DNA of 64,000 nucleotides from Blastomonas sp. CACIA14H2 (GTDB taxonomy: Bacteria; Pseudomonadota; Alphaproteobacteria; Sphingomonadales; Sphingomonadaceae). Position numbers and translations under genes: made by a program. The DNA lies in the NCBI GenBank assembly GCA_000503195.1, contig AYSC01000006.1:1-64000 (forward strand). The letters run 5' to 3'. The notes under the pieces were generated by a model. It ran no database searches. It was given only the letters and a program-made list of their open reading frames with translations, and was not told where the DNA came from. Positions 35,579-43,697 of this stretch are shown here, piece by piece (the stretch's first letter is position 1; the number at the start of each line of letters is the position of its first letter).

Positions 35579-35767
35579 TCAGGTGGCCGTGGTCGTGGGA
35601 TGGGCCGTCGTCATGGTGGCGGCATGGCCGACCCGCTCTTCGCGGCGCAGCGTGCGCGGGATGGTGTTGTGCCGGGGCGCAGGCAGTGCGAGCGTGATCA
35701 GCGCACCGATCAGCGGCGCGCCCATGATCCACAGAGGCAGCAGCGGAAAGCCGAGAAAATAGGTCAT
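35579..35767 (-). CDS. Small single-helix membrane protein
   Basis: 62 residues. One hydrophobic segment (FLGFPLLPLWIMGAPLIGALITLAL) followed by a basic, Thr-rich tail ending in HPTTTAT. No family recognised. It precedes the manganese catalase gene on the same strand and may be co-transcribed with it. Confidence 0.55.
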   Translation of the reverse strand: MTYFLGFPLLPLWIMGAPLIGALITLALPAPRHNTIPRTLRREERVGHAATMTTAHPTTTAT

Positions 35768-35862
35768 GGCGGTTGCTCCATAAAGCCGAGGCGGGGTGTC
35801 CCGGCAGGATGGCGCAAGGCTGGGCCTTGATCGGCCCGCCCCCAATAACATGGGTCAGGTTC

Positions 35863-35875
35863 GGCCAAATTGGCC
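35863..35875. repeat. Inverted repeat in divergent promoter region
   Basis: GGCCAA-A-TTGGCC, a perfect 6-1-6 palindrome between the leftward small membrane protein/catalase unit and the rightward glycosyltransferase gene. It could be an operator for either side. The 35768-36001 region otherwise holds no ORF. Confidence 0.4.
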
Positions 35876-36001
35876 GGAATCGCGGGGCCTCACCTATGTA
35901 AGATTGCCGCGAGCCACGCTCGGCTAGGTGCCGGATCAGTCCGCTAGCGACACGCCCGTCCGTTCCAGGACCGGCGGCCACCTTCGATCCGGAGATACCC
36001 G

Positions 36002-38341
36002 ATGCACCGCCCGTTCCAGCACAGCCAGACCCCTGCCCTCTCGGTGCGCCCGGTGATCGTCTGTTTCTCGCACCTTCGCTGGGACCTGGTGTTCCAGCGG
36101 CCGCAGCACATCATGACCCGTCTCGCCAGCCAGTTCGACGTGACCTATTGGGAGGAACCGCGTTTCGATGCGGCGAGCGATTCTCCCCGGCTCGACCGCA
36201 GCAGCGTCGAGGGCGGGGTGACGCGGCTGGTTCCGGTGCTGCCCGAAGGCCTTGACGGCGCCGCCATCGATCGGGCGCTCGGCGCCTTGCTCGAGGCCGA
36301 GGTCGCGGGCCACCGCGGACCGCTGGTCTTCTGGTACTATACCCCGATGATGCTGGCGTTCAGCGCCGCGATGCAACCCGATTTCACCGTCTATGACTGC
36401 ATGGACGAGCTCGCCAATTTCGCCTTCGCGCCCGCCGATATCGCGCAGCGCGAGGCGAGCCTGATGGCGCGCGCCGACCTGGTGCTGTGCGGCGGGCGCA
36501 GCCTCTACGAGGCGCGGCGGAGCCGTCATCCGAACGTCCATTGCTATCCTTCGGGCGTCGATATCGCGCATTTCGCGCGCGATGCCGCGACCACCGCAGA
36601 GCCCGAGGACCAGGCAGCATTGCCGCGTCCGCGCCTCGGCTTCTATGGCGTGATCGACGAGCGCATGGACCTGGCGCTGCTCGCCGAACTCGCGGCGCTG
36701 CGCCCCGACTGGGCTTTCGTGATGATCGGCCCGGTGGTCAAGATCAGCCCCGACGATCTGCCGCGCGCGGCCAATATCCACTGGCTGGGCGGGCGCGATT
36801 ACGCGCAGCTGCCCGATTATGCGGTGCACTGGGACGTGGCGCTGATGCCGTTCGCGCTCAACGCCTCGACGCGGTATATCAGCCCAACCAAGACTCCCGA
36901 ATACATGGCAAGCGGGCTTCCGGTGGTCTCGACCCCGATTGCCGATGTCGTCGCGACCTATGGCACGCTCGGCAGCATCCGCATCGCCGCGGACGCGCGC
37001 GAGTTCGTGTCCGCGTGCGAAGCGCTGCTCAGTGCCGATTCGCGGACCAGCGCCGCCTGGAGAGCCGAGGCGGAGACATGCCTCGCCGACAAGAGCTGGG
37101 ACGGCACCGTCGCCCGAATCGCGCGCCAGCTGCAGGATGGCCTTGTCACGCGGCAGGTCGCGCGAATCTCGAGCGCGCGCGCCGTCAATCGCGCGCGTCA
37201 TTATGACGTGCTCGTCGTCGGCGCGGGTTTTGCCGGTGCGGTGATGGCCGAGCGGATCGCGGCGGGATCGGGCAAGTCGGTGCTGGTGATCGACAAGCGC
37301 GACCATATCGCGGGCAATGCCTATGACCATCATGACGATGCGGGCATCCTGGTGCACAAGTACGGACCGCATATCTTCCACACCAACAGCCGCGATATCC
37401 TGGATTACCTGTCGCGCTTCACCGGCTGGCGGCCCTATGAGCATCGCGTGCTTGCGCATGTCGACGACCGGCTGGTGCCGATGCCGATCAACCGGACCAC
37501 GCTCAATGCGCTCTATGGCCTGAACCTCGAGACCGAGGAGGAGGCCGCCGCCTATCTGCAATCGGTCGCGATCGATGTCGGCGAGGTGCGCAATTCGCGC
37601 GATACCGTGGTGTCGCAGGTGGGCGAGGACCTCTATGCCAAGTTCTTCGAGGGCTATACCCGCAAGCAATGGGGCGTCGATCCGCGCGAGCTCGACAAGT
37701 CTGTCGCCGCGCGCGTGCCGGCGCGCACCAATACCGATGACCGATATTTTACCGATGTGCATCAGTGCATGCCCGACAACGGCTATACGAAGATGTTCAT
37801 GGGGATGCTGAACCATCCGCAGATCGACGTGCTGACCGGTCAGGGCTATGACGACCTGCCCGAGACGATCAGCTGGGATCATCTGGTCTGGACCGGGCCG
37901 ATCGACGAATATTTCCACCACCGGCTCGGCCGCCTGCCCTATCGTTCATTGCGCTTCGAGCACGAGACGCTGGAACAGGAACAGGCGCAGCCGGTCGCGA
38001 CGGTCAACTATCCGGATTATGACGTGCCCTATACCCGCATCACCGAGTTCAAGCACCTGACCGGGCAGCAGGCCGAGGTGACCAGCATCATGCGCGAATA
38101 TCCGGCGGACGAGGGCGACCCCTATTATCCCGTGCCCAATGCCGCGGCGCAGGACATGTACCGGCGCTATGCCACGCTGGCGCGCGATTGCCCGGACGTC
38201 ACCTTTGTCGGGCGGCTCGCCACCTATCGCTATTACAACATGGACCAGATCGTCGGCCAGGCGCTGGCAACCTGGCGCAGGCTCGATGCGCGCTGGCGGC
38301 TCGACGCGCTTTCGACCCTGGGCGTGGTGGCTGCCGAATGA
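36002..38341 (+). CDS. glf: Glycosyltransferase-UDP-galactopyranose mutase fusion
   Basis: 779 residues. Residues ~1-385 form a GT-B type glycosyltransferase (VIVCFSHLRWDLVFQRPQH at the start; donor-site region PDYAVHWDVALMPFALN then SPTKTPEYMASGLPVVS). Residues ~400-779 are a complete UDP-galactopyranose mutase with the FAD motif VVGAGFAGAV, YGPHIFHT, and the active-site segments KQWGVDP and RYYNMDQ near the end. The mutase makes UDP-galactofuranose and the fused transferase may use it or a related donor. GGAG precedes the ATG. The stop overlaps the glycoside hydrolase start (ATGA). Confidence 0.88.
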   Translation: MHRPFQHSQTPALSVRPVIVCFSHLRWDLVFQRPQHIMTRLASQFDVTYWEEPRFDAASDSPRLDRSSVEGGVTRLVPVLPEGLDGAAIDRALGALLEAEVAGHRGPLVFWYYTPMMLAFSAAMQPDFTVYDCMDELANFAFAPADIAQREASLMARADLVLCGGRSLYEARRSRHPNVHCYPSGVDIAHFARDAATTAEPEDQAALPRPRLGFYGVIDERMDLALLAELAALRPDWAFVMIGPVVKISPDDLPRAANIHWLGGRDYAQLPDYAVHWDVALMPFALNASTRYISPTKTPEYMASGLPVVSTPIADVVATYGTLGSIRIAADAREFVSACEALLSADSRTSAAWRAEAETCLADKSWDGTVARIARQLQDGLVTRQVARISSARAVNRARHYDVLVVGAGFAGAVMAERIAAGSGKSVLVIDKRDHIAGNAYDHHDDAGILVHKYGPHIFHTNSRDILDYLSRFTGWRPYEHRVLAHVDDRLVPMPINRTTLNALYGLNLETEEEAAAYLQSVAIDVGEVRNSRDTVVSQVGEDLYAKFFEGYTRKQWGVDPRELDKSVAARVPARTNTDDRYFTDVHQCMPDNGYTKMFMGMLNHPQIDVLTGQGYDDLPETISWDHLVWTGPIDEYFHHRLGRLPYRSLRFEHETLEQEQAQPVATVNYPDYDVPYTRITEFKHLTGQQAEVTSIMREYPADEGDPYYPVPNAAAQDMYRRYATLARDCPDVTFVGRLATYRYYNMDQIVGQALATWRRLDARWRLDALSTLGVVAAE

Positions 38342-39774
38342 AGCATGTCACCGAGCTCGAACCCGCCGCGATCCGCCGCGTCGCCGCCCCGCATCCCGAC
38401 CGGGACTGGGTGCGGTGCGCGAGCGGCGCGCCGTATTTCCAGACCGAATCGGGCACGGCCTGGGCGCCGGTCGGGCATAACGAGGCGATCACCTGGCCGC
38501 ATCTCGCGCCGCTCTATCGCCGGCAGGATGTCGCATCGGTCGACCGGCATTTCGCCGCGCTGAAGGCGAGCGGCGTCAATTGCCTGCGCCTGATGCTCGA
38601 TTACAACCAGGTCCGCCACCGCCATCTGGAAAGCCGCTGCGGCCATTTCAGCCCGGCCATGGTGCGGATGTGGGACGATCTCATCCAGCTCGGCGAGCGG
38701 CACGACATCCGCTTCCTGCTCACCCCGTTCGACACCTTCTTCATGGCGCGGCGCTGGAAGACGCACCCTTATGCGCAGGCGACCGGGGGCCCGTGCAAGT
38801 CGCCGCGCCACATGTTCACCTGCGAAGCCACGCGCGCGGCGATCATCAACCGGCTGCTGTTCGCGACCCGCCGCTGGGGGCACAGCCAGGCGGTGTTCGG
38901 CTGGGACCTGTGGAACGAGATCGACAGCTTCTATGCCGGCGGCGACATGGCGGCGGTGCATGATTTCGTCGGCGAGGTTTCGGCAGCGCTACGGACCGAG
39001 GAGCTGCGCGTGCATGGCCGCAGCCATCCGCAGACGGTGTCGGTCTATCTCCCCAACCTGCTGCTCCGCCCCGAGCTCGGCGAGGTGATCTTCCGCCACC
39101 CCTCGCTCGATTTCGCCAGCGTGCACCTATACGAAAAGGGCACGATCGACCATCCGCGCGGCACGCTCGCCCCAGCCGAGGCGACCGCGCGGCTGATGAC
39201 GGCAGCGGTCGAGCAATGCCCGGTCGATCGGCCATTGCTCGATACCGAGCACGGCCCGATCCATGCCTTCAAGGACCGGCACATCACGCTTCCGGATGAT
39301 TTCGACACCGAACTGTTCCGCCGCATGCAATGGGCGCATCTGGCGAGCGGCGGCGCGGGCGGCGGGATGCGCTGGCCCTATCGCCATCCGCATGTGCTGC
39401 TGCCCGCGATGCATCAGGCGCAGGGCGTGCTCGCGCGCTTCCTGCCGCTGATCGACTGGCGCAGCTTCCGCCGCCAGCCGCTCGGCGAGCGCCTGCGTGC
39501 GCCCGGATTTGACGGGCTCGCCCGCGGATGCGGCGATGCCCGCCAGGCGGTCGTGGTGCTGATGGCCAACCGCGCGCAATGCGGCCATGCCTTTGCGCTC
39601 GACATTCTGGGGCTCGAGCCCGGCGTCTACAGCGTCACCCAGGTGAACACGCTGACCGGAGAGGCGGAAACCGCTCAGGTCCAGACGATGCAGGACGGAA
39701 CGCTCACCGTGCTGGCGGGCGGGACGGGACAGGATGTCGCGCTCGCGGTGGTGCGCACCGATTCGAGCGACTAG
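38338..39774 (+). CDS. Glycoside hydrolase, clan GH-A type (GH5-like)
   Basis: 478 residues with no signal peptide. The TIM-barrel catalytic pair is visible: acid/base E194 in GWDLWNEID and nucleophile E304 in LLDTEHGP. Upstream segments (GVNCLRLMLDYNQ) fit cellulase-like GH-A proteins. It is translationally coupled to the GT-mutase fusion by a 4-base overlap, so it may trim or process the glycan made there. Lack of an export signal argues for a cytoplasmic oligosaccharide or lipid-linked substrate. The stop overlaps the convergent cinA-type gene. Confidence 0.78.
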   Translation: MKHVTELEPAAIRRVAAPHPDRDWVRCASGAPYFQTESGTAWAPVGHNEAITWPHLAPLYRRQDVASVDRHFAALKASGVNCLRLMLDYNQVRHRHLESRCGHFSPAMVRMWDDLIQLGERHDIRFLLTPFDTFFMARRWKTHPYAQATGGPCKSPRHMFTCEATRAAIINRLLFATRRWGHSQAVFGWDLWNEIDSFYAGGDMAAVHDFVGEVSAALRTEELRVHGRSHPQTVSVYLPNLLLRPELGEVIFRHPSLDFASVHLYEKGTIDHPRGTLAPAEATARLMTAAVEQCPVDRPLLDTEHGPIHAFKDRHITLPDDFDTELFRRMQWAHLASGGAGGGMRWPYRHPHVLLPAMHQAQGVLARFLPLIDWRSFRRQPLGERLRAPGFDGLARGCGDARQAVVVLMANRAQCGHAFALDILGLEPGVYSVTQVNTLTGEAETAQVQTMQDGTLTVLAGGTGQDVALAVVRTDSSD

Positions 39775-40316
39775 TCACCGCGCCGGTCGCGCGCGGTGCG
39801 CAGACCGATCGCGAGCGCGGCCAGCGTGACCATGTTGCGGATGTCGCGCCGCGGCCGCTCGCCGTAATCGACACGATAGACCCAGGACTGGTCGGGCACC
39901 GCGACGCCGATATAGGCAACGCCAGCGCCCTCGCTTTCGTCAGGGTCGGACGATCCCGCAAAGCCGGTAATGCCGAGCGAAAGCTGCGCGTCGGCAAGAC
40001 AGAGGCTGTTTTCGGCGAGCGCGCGCGCCACCGGTTCGCTCACCGCGCCCTGCTCGTCGATCAGCCCCGGGTCGATGCCCAGCATGTCGTGCTTGGCCGC
40101 GACCGAATAGCAGACATAGCCCCGGTCGAGGCAATGGCTCAGCCCCTCGACATCGGTGAGCAGCGACGACAGGAAGCCGCCGGTGCAGCTTTCCGCCGTC
40201 GCCAGCCTCCAGTCCATGCTGTCGAGCATCGCCAGCAGCGCGCGCGCCGCCGCGGTCAGCTGCGCGGAATCGGGCACCACACGTTCGTCGCGGTCCTGTT
40301 CGGGTGCTTCGGTCAT
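39771..40316 (-). CDS. pncC: CinA C-terminal domain protein (nicotinamide-nucleotide amidohydrolase, PncC type)
   Basis: 181 residues. ATAESCTGGFLSSLLTDV, CYSVAAKHDMLG and GITGFAG are the characteristic segments of the CinA C-terminal domain, which deamidates NMN to NaMN in pyridine nucleotide recycling. It carries a ~25-residue extra N-terminal piece and an insertion around SSDPDESEG. Convergent, with a 4-base overlap, to the glycoside hydrolase. Confidence 0.85.
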   Translation of the reverse strand: MTEAPEQDRDERVVPDSAQLTAAARALLAMLDSMDWRLATAESCTGGFLSSLLTDVEGLSHCLDRGYVCYSVAAKHDMLGIDPGLIDEQGAVSEPVARALAENSLCLADAQLSLGITGFAGSSDPDESEGAGVAYIGVAVPDQSWVYRVDYGERPRRDIRNMVTLAALAIGLRTARDRRGD

Positions 40317-40331
40317 GCCCGGCCCGTGCGT

Positions 40332-40835
40332 TCAGCTCGCCAGCGCGACCAGTTCGGGCCGGGGCAGACCTTCGGCCTTGGCCTGGGCCAGCAGTTGCTG
40401 CTTCAGTTCGGCCATCTGCGCGCCGAGCGCGACCAGGTCGATCTCCGCCTTGCGTACCTGCGCGAAGATGCTGCCGCGCTGGCGCTCCTCCTCATAGACG
40501 TGATGCTCGACCTGCTCTTTCAGCACGCTTACCTTGGCGTCATAATAGGCGTCCGAAGGCGAACCCTGCTGCAGCGAGAGGATCAGCGTCTTGGCGCTGT
40601 CATGCTCGACCTGCGCCTCGTCCATCATGTCGTCGTCCACCGCTTCGCGGATCCCGGGATAGAAGACCTGTTCCTCGACCATCGCGTGGATCGTCAGCTC
40701 CTGGCAGATCTGCTGCACGATCTTCTTCTGCGCTGCCTCGCCGCGCGCATTGTCGTATTTCTCGAACAGCGCTTCCACCGTCCGGTGGTCGTCGGCGAGC
40801 ATCTGCAACGCGTCGCGGCTTTCCTTCTGGGCCAT
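40332..40835 (-). CDS. Hemerythrin domain protein
   Basis: 167 residues, all helical. The iron ligand pattern includes DDHRTVEALF, HAMVEEQVFYP, EHDSAKTLI and EHHVYEEER. Bacterial hemerythrins bind a di-iron centre and are implicated in oxygen, nitric oxide or iron handling. The C-terminal ~30 residues form an additional amphipathic helix. A second hemerythrin gene starts 24 bases upstream on the same strand. Confidence 0.87.
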   Translation of the reverse strand: MAQKESRDALQMLADDHRTVEALFEKYDNARGEAAQKKIVQQICQELTIHAMVEEQVFYPGIREAVDDDMMDEAQVEHDSAKTLILSLQQGSPSDAYYDAKVSVLKEQVEHHVYEEERQRGSIFAQVRKAEIDLVALGAQMAELKQQLLAQAKAEGLPRPELVALAS

Positions 40836-40859
40836 CTCTCACTCCTTTTTCGGGCAGGC

Positions 40860-41453
40860 TCAGGCGAGGATCAGCCCGGCCATGTTCATCTCGCGGCTGA
40901 GCTTCTTGTTTTCCTCGTCGCTCAGGCGCTCGCGCAGCGCGGGGAACAGCTCGTCCTCTTCCTGGCGCATATGCTCCTCGAGCGCGCTGCGCAGGCGGCC
41001 GAGCGTTTCATTGAACGCCGGATCGCCCTTGTCCATATGGCCGAGCTCGTACAGCATCGCCTTGACCTCGCCATGGTCGCTGTTGAGCGACCTGGCCGCA
41101 TCGCCCTCGCCCCCCTGGCCGAGCACGGGATAGATGACATTCTCTTCCTGCATCGCGTGCTTGGTGATCATGTGCTTGAGGTTCATCAGCAGCATCGCGC
41201 GGCGCTCGCTCTGGTCGGAAGAGAGCTGTTCGAGCTTGTCGATCACGGCCAGCGTCGCCTTGTGCTCCTTGATCAGCCCTTCGCACCAGTCCTGCGCCAT
41301 GGCGGTGGGGGCCTGGACCGCCATCTTGCGGCCGATATTGGCGATCGCCGCCACGCCTGCGGTGAGCAGCAGGCCCTTGACCGAGCTGCTCAGGATCGAG
41401 CTTCCGCCCTGTCCATTGGGGGTGCGTCCATTGTGCGTTCGTGAATGGGCCAT
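40860..41453 (-). CDS. Hemerythrin domain protein with N-terminal hydrophobic segment
   Basis: 197 residues. A Gly/Ser-rich N-terminus and a hydrophobic stretch (VKGLLLTAGVAAIANIG) precede the hemerythrin domain, whose ligands appear in IKEHKATLAVIDKLE, ITKHAMQEENVIYP, NSDHGEVKAML and EEHMRQEEDELFP. It is likely membrane-associated, unlike the soluble paralog downstream. The pair suggests a two-protein oxidative stress module. Confidence 0.87.
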   Translation of the reverse strand: MAHSRTHNGRTPNGQGGSSILSSSVKGLLLTAGVAAIANIGRKMAVQAPTAMAQDWCEGLIKEHKATLAVIDKLEQLSSDQSERRAMLLMNLKHMITKHAMQEENVIYPVLGQGGEGDAARSLNSDHGEVKAMLYELGHMDKGDPAFNETLGRLRSALEEHMRQEEDELFPALRERLSDEENKKLSREMNMAGLILA

Positions 41454-41607
41454 GGGTATTCCTCTCGATGGGGGCCGCCGATTCGGGGAGGTGGCGGCTT
41501 CAGACCCTGTGTCGCGCACCCGCCATCGGTCCACACACGCCTATGTTAACGCCTGCGCGAATTGCCGCGCCTAGCCTTGGCGGCTCATTTTCCATGAGGA
41601 CGGAGCC

Positions 41608-41856
41608 ATGACCGACAAGAAGCGTATCCCCGACGACATGAAAGCGCGGACCGGCAAGAGCGGTGCGGGGGAATCGGGCGGCGGCGCCTATCCCAACCCG
41701 CATACCGGCAAGGAATTGCGCGGCGAAAAACGGGGTTTCATCGAAGGTGGACAGAGCGAGAACCGCTATTACGGGCCCAAGGATGCGCAAGGCAATGCCG
41801 CCAAGAACGCAGGGCGCGACGATTTGGCAGGCGACAAGGACCATGAGGGCATGTGA
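41608..41856 (+). CDS. Small hydrophilic stress-type protein, unknown function
   Basis: 82 residues, rich in Gly, Lys, Asp and Asn (TGKELRGEKRGFIEGGQSEN; YYGPKDAQGNAAKNAGRDDL) with no hydrophobic segment. Composition resembles small hydrophilin-like proteins often found beside stress genes, but I recognise no named family. ACGGAGCC precedes the ATG by about 4 bases. Divergent from the hemerythrin pair; a CCTATGTTAA element lies at 41540. Confidence 0.65.
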   Translation: MTDKKRIPDDMKARTGKSGAGESGGGAYPNPHTGKELRGEKRGFIEGGQSENRYYGPKDAQGNAAKNAGRDDLAGDKDHEGM

Positions 41857-41883
41857 TCTGCCCGGCGCCGGTGCCATCTTTCC

Positions 41884-42867
41884 ATGAGCGAGCCGGACGC
41901 GCTGGTCTTCACCACCGACGACATGCCCGGCATCACCCGCAAGCGGCGCGGCAAGGGCTTCAGCTATCATGATGCCCAGGGCCGGCTGGTCCGCGACAAG
42001 GCCGTGCGCAAGCGCATCGAAAGCCTGGCCATCCCGCCCGCATACGAGCAGGTGTGGATCTGCCCCGACCCCAACGGCCATCTCCAGGCGACCGGACGCG
42101 ATGCGCGCGGGCGCAAGCAGTATCGCTATCACCCCGCTTATCGCGAGCGGCAGGACGCGGCCAAGTTCGCGCGGCTTGCCAGTTTCGGCGCCAAGCTGCC
42201 CGCAATCCGCGAACGGGTCGAAAAGGACATCTCGTCGAAGGGAACATCGCGCACCTGCGTGATGGCGACGATCATCCACCTGCTCGACTGCACCGCAATC
42301 CGCATCGGCAACGCGCTCTATGCCAAGCAGAACCGCTCCTATGGGCTGACCACGCTGCACTGCCGCCATGTCGCGCTCGAGGCGTCGCAGATCCGCTTCC
42401 GGTTCAACGGCAAGAGCGGGCGCAAATGGGACGTCAGCCTGCGCCACAAGCGCGTTGCCAAGGTGCTGCGCGGCCTGCAGGAACTGCCGGGCCAGCAGCT
42501 GTTCCGGTACAGGGATGGCGACGAGCTGCGCGCGGTCACTTCCGACGATATCAACGCCTATCTGCGCGAGATCGGCGGCGAGGATTTCTCGGCCAAGGAT
42601 TTCCGCACCTGGTGCGGCACCGTCACCGCCTGTTCGGTGCTGTGCGAGCTGCGCCAGCAGGAACAGTCCCCGCCCACCGAAAAGGCGATCCGCGAGGCGG
42701 TGGCGCGCGCCGCCGATGCGCTGGGCAACACGCCGACCATCTGCCGTCAGTCGTACATCCATCCCGAACTGCTCGAAGCCTATCGCGAGGATGACCCGAT
42801 GTTCCGCCGCACCGATCCCGACGATGCCGAGCCTGCAGTGCTCAAACTCCTGAAAAAGCGCGGCTGA
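41884..42867 (+). CDS. DNA topoisomerase IB (poxvirus/bacterial type)
   Basis: 327 residues. The fold and active-site residues of small type IB topoisomerases are visible: an N-terminal domain (GFSYHDAQGRLVRD; IPPAYEQVWICPDPNGHLQATGRDARGRKQYRYH), the first catalytic Arg in TAIRIGN, Lys in the beta-hairpin KSGRKWDV, and the C-terminal catalytic Y291 in CRQSYIHP. It relaxes positive and negative supercoils without ATP. It is part of the accessory stress region and transcribed with the preceding small gene. Confidence 0.92.
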   Translation: MSEPDALVFTTDDMPGITRKRRGKGFSYHDAQGRLVRDKAVRKRIESLAIPPAYEQVWICPDPNGHLQATGRDARGRKQYRYHPAYRERQDAAKFARLASFGAKLPAIRERVEKDISSKGTSRTCVMATIIHLLDCTAIRIGNALYAKQNRSYGLTTLHCRHVALEASQIRFRFNGKSGRKWDVSLRHKRVAKVLRGLQELPGQQLFRYRDGDELRAVTSDDINAYLREIGGEDFSAKDFRTWCGTVTACSVLCELRQQEQSPPTEKAIREAVARAADALGNTPTICRQSYIHPELLEAYREDDPMFRRTDPDDAEPAVLKLLKKRG

Positions 42868-42941
42868 GGGGGAACCCGGACGGCGGTGGTGCGTGTCCCT
42901 TGCATACCTTCATGAATGGACCCCAAAGGAGCCGCATCCGC

Positions 42942-43697
42942 GTGCCTGAAAGCCTTGCGCAGACGATCGACCCCGCCAGTACCGATGGAGACAGCAGGCC
43001 GCTTGCGCTGTTGCTCGATTTTGACGGAACGCTGGTCGAGATCGGCGAAACCCCCGATGCGGTTGCGTTGAGCGCTGCCATGGCCGAGACGCTTGCCGAT
43101 GCGGCGCGGCGGCTCGACGGGCGGATCGCGGTGGTCAGCGGCCGCTCGCTCGAACAGCTCCACCGCTTGCTGCCGGGCGCGCTGGCAGGCGGGGTGGTGG
43201 CGGCGAGCCATGGCCAGGAACTGAGCGTCGACGGCGCGGTCCAGGCCCCTCGCCCGACGCGGCTGTTCGCCGATCTCGCGTTCGAGGCGGCGCTGCATTT
43301 CGAGGACTTTCCCGGAATCGTGATCGAGGAAAAGAGCTTCGGGCTCGGCGTGCACTACCGGCTGATGCCGCAGCTGCGCGACCGCGCCGAACAATGGGCG
43401 AGGACGCAGGCGGCGTCGCACGGGCTGATCGTGCAGCAGGGCGACATGGTGTTCGAGCTGCGCCCCGGTGGATCGGACAAGGGCGATGCGGTGCGCCACA
43501 TCATGACACTCGACCGGTTCCGCGGCAGCGCCCCGGTGTTCATCGGCGATGACCTGACCGACATTCCCGCCTTCGAGGCCGCGCGTGCGCTCGGCGGGAC
43601 CGCGATCAGCGTGGGCTCGCGCACCGCCGACCATGCCAACGAACGGATCGACAGCGTCGAGGGCGTGCGCCGGCGCATTGCGGCGCTGGTCGCATGA
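42942..43697 (+). CDS. otsB: Trehalose-6-phosphate phosphatase
   Basis: About 251 residues from the GTG at 42942, which has AAAGGAG 10 bases upstream; an ATG at 42912 is the alternative. HAD motifs: LLLDFDGTLVEI (I), VVSGRS (II), and GDDLTDIPAFEAA (IV). It removes phosphate from trehalose-6-phosphate. It forms a translationally coupled operon with GH15 and otsA (ATGA overlaps), for trehalose production in osmotic and desiccation stress. Confidence 0.92.
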   Translation: MPESLAQTIDPASTDGDSRPLALLLDFDGTLVEIGETPDAVALSAAMAETLADAARRLDGRIAVVSGRSLEQLHRLLPGALAGGVVAASHGQELSVDGAVQAPRPTRLFADLAFEAALHFEDFPGIVIEEKSFGLGVHYRLMPQLRDRAEQWARTQAASHGLIVQQGDMVFELRPGGSDKGDAVRHIMTLDRFRGSAPVFIGDDLTDIPAFEAARALGGTAISVGSRTADHANERIDSVEGVRRRIAALVA

